This document shows, piece by piece, positions 6,431 through 7,214 of a stretch of DNA of 7,214 bases (position 1 is its first letter; every line of letters begins with the position of its first letter). The notes beneath the pieces are model-generated. The model saw only the letters and a program-made list of their open reading frames with translations. It was not told where the DNA came from and made no database searches. The position numbers and the translations under genes were made by a program. Origin of the DNA: Phycisphaerales bacterium (GTDB taxonomy: Bacteria; Planctomycetota; Phycisphaerae; Tepidisphaerales; Tepidisphaeraceae); assembly GCA_028288905.1 (NCBI GenBank), contig JAQGHJ010000966.1:1-7214 (forward strand), in the 5' to 3' direction.

Positions 6431-7214
6431 ATGGGATTAGACTGGATCGACTCGGTCGGGCGGTACGCGCTGCGCTTCGCTGCCGGTATCGGATCCACCG
6501 CCGTCGCGGTCGGTGCGGTGGGGGCGGCTACCTTGTCGCCCCGGACGTGGCGGACGCCATTGGCGCGGCGGGCGCTCGCCCGTCAGATCGTCTCGATCGG
6601 GGCCGAAGGTCTCCCGCTGACGGCCGCCGCGGCCCTGCTCACGGGAGTGCTGGTCGTCGTCCAAGCCGACGTGTGGCTCCGCCGCGTCGGGCAAACCCAA
6701 CTGTTCGGGCCGCTCATGGCGATCGTTGTGATCCGGGAGGTCGGCCCGCTGCTGATCAACCTCATCGCGATCGCGCGCAGCGGCGGGGCGATGGTCGTCG
6801 AGGTCGGAAACATGAGCTTGGCGGGCGAGGTGGCGGTCCTGGACGCGCTGGGCATCCACCGGTTCGGTTTCCTGGTCGTGCCCCGTGCGGCGGCGATGGG
6901 CGTCTCCATCCTTTGCCTGACGTTCGTCTTCGTCTGCGTGTCGCTCGCGAGCGGTTTCGTGGTGGGCGCGGGTCTCGGTTACATCCCCGGTCGCCCGGCC
7001 GGCTTCCTGTTCGACGTTCTCGACGCCGTCGCCCCCGTTGACGTCGTCAACCTTTTGATCAAGTCGGTCGCGCCCGGGCTCATCACGGCGACCGTTTGCT
7101 GCGCCCACGCCCTGACCGCCTCGTCCGCCCCGGGAGGCTTGTCCCGGGCCGCGGCGCTTGCCGTCCAGCGGTCGGTCCTCGCGCTGTTCGTCGTGTCGGC
7201 GACGGTGTCGGCGT
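6431..7214 (+). CDS. MlaE/YrbE-family ABC transporter permease, 3' partial
   Basis: The frame is open from the ATG at 6431 to the window edge (261 complete codons), and MlaE proteins are usually about 250-270 residues, so only a short tail is likely missing. The family signature lies at residues 102-131: REVGPLLINLIAIARSGGA followed by VEVGNMSLAGEVAVLDALGI, matching the usual REhGPhL...ARSGsA...ElGtM...E.DAL pattern, then FLVVPRAAAM. Hydrophobic segments are visible at about 62-80, 93-115, 146-172, 173-185 and 205-225. MlaE is the inner-membrane permease that, with an MlaF ATPase and an MlaD-type MCE protein, moves phospholipids or other lipids between inner and outer membranes; those partners would be expected downstream. 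The alternative is a resistance-type (Ttg2B-like) naming of the same family. A weak GGGA lies just before the ATG. Codons ending in T (GGT, CTT, GTT) appear more often than in the upstream genes, so it probably belongs to another operon, separated from them by the IS relic. Confidence 0.86.
   Translation, partial: MGLDWIDSVGRYALRFAAGIGSTAVAVGAVGAATLSPRTWRTPLARRALARQIVSIGAEGLPLTAAAALLTGVLVVVQADVWLRRVGQTQLFGPLMAIVVIREVGPLLINLIAIARSGGAMVVEVGNMSLAGEVAVLDALGIHRFGFLVVPRAAAMGVSILCLTFVFVCVSLASGFVVGAGLGYIPGRPAGFLFDVLDAVAPVDVVNLLIKSVAPGLITATVCCAHALTASSAPGGLSRAAALAVQRSVLALFVVSATVSA

Noticed and set aside
6096..6440. A + strand open frame of 114 codons over the IS relic
   Set aside because: It is antisense to recognisable transposase motifs and has no recognisable features of its own.
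6437..7108. A 223-codon - strand open frame opposite the MlaE-like gene
   Set aside because: Highly charged, Asp/Arg/His-rich and repetitive; it is the shadow of a hydrophobic membrane-protein gene.

Overview
The window is a very GC-rich bacterial segment with strong C/G third-position bias and almost no recognisable Shine-Dalgarno sites. Its gene set (a GAF-HlyD protein, a PqqD-M50-HlyD protein and a short SecA side by side, with an IS630 relic) suggests a planctomycete of the Gemmata type. That placement is inferred from gene content and codon use, not from a marker gene.

Layout, left to right, all real genes on the + strand. (1) Positions 1-1551: the 3' part of a gene for a GAF-domain plus HlyD-type membrane-fusion protein, whose reading frame enters from upstream. 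(2) Positions 1552-1680: an intergenic spacer built from 7-bp GTAGGC(A/G) repeats and their inverted copies. (3) Positions 1681-3888: a polytopic membrane protein made of a PqqD-like domain, an M50 site-2-protease-type core and a HlyD-like periplasmic region. (4) Positions 3889-4056: a second heptad-repeat spacer with the same architecture. (5) Positions 4057-5991: a shortened SecA-type ATPase. (6) Positions 5992-about 6403: a decayed C-terminal piece of an IS630-family transposase on the - strand, starting right at the secA-like stop codon. (7) Positions 6431 to the right edge: a MlaE/YrbE-type ABC permease, complete at its 5' end and cut by the window edge near its C-terminus.

The first three genes look like one functional unit. 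Two inner-membrane proteins each project lipoyl/HlyD-type adaptor domains across the membrane; one carries a cytoplasmic GAF module and the other a PqqD-like peptide-binding module plus an intact M50 zinc site. A cytosolic SecA-like motor follows. No ABC exporter ATPase, RND pump or outer-membrane channel is seen in the window. The most interesting hypothesis is an uncharacterised export or peptide-processing machine that pairs HlyD-type adaptors and an M50 core with a minimal SecA. The biochemical role is inferred, and no substrate is visible here. The MlaE-like gene beyond the IS relic probably belongs to a separate lipid-transport operon.
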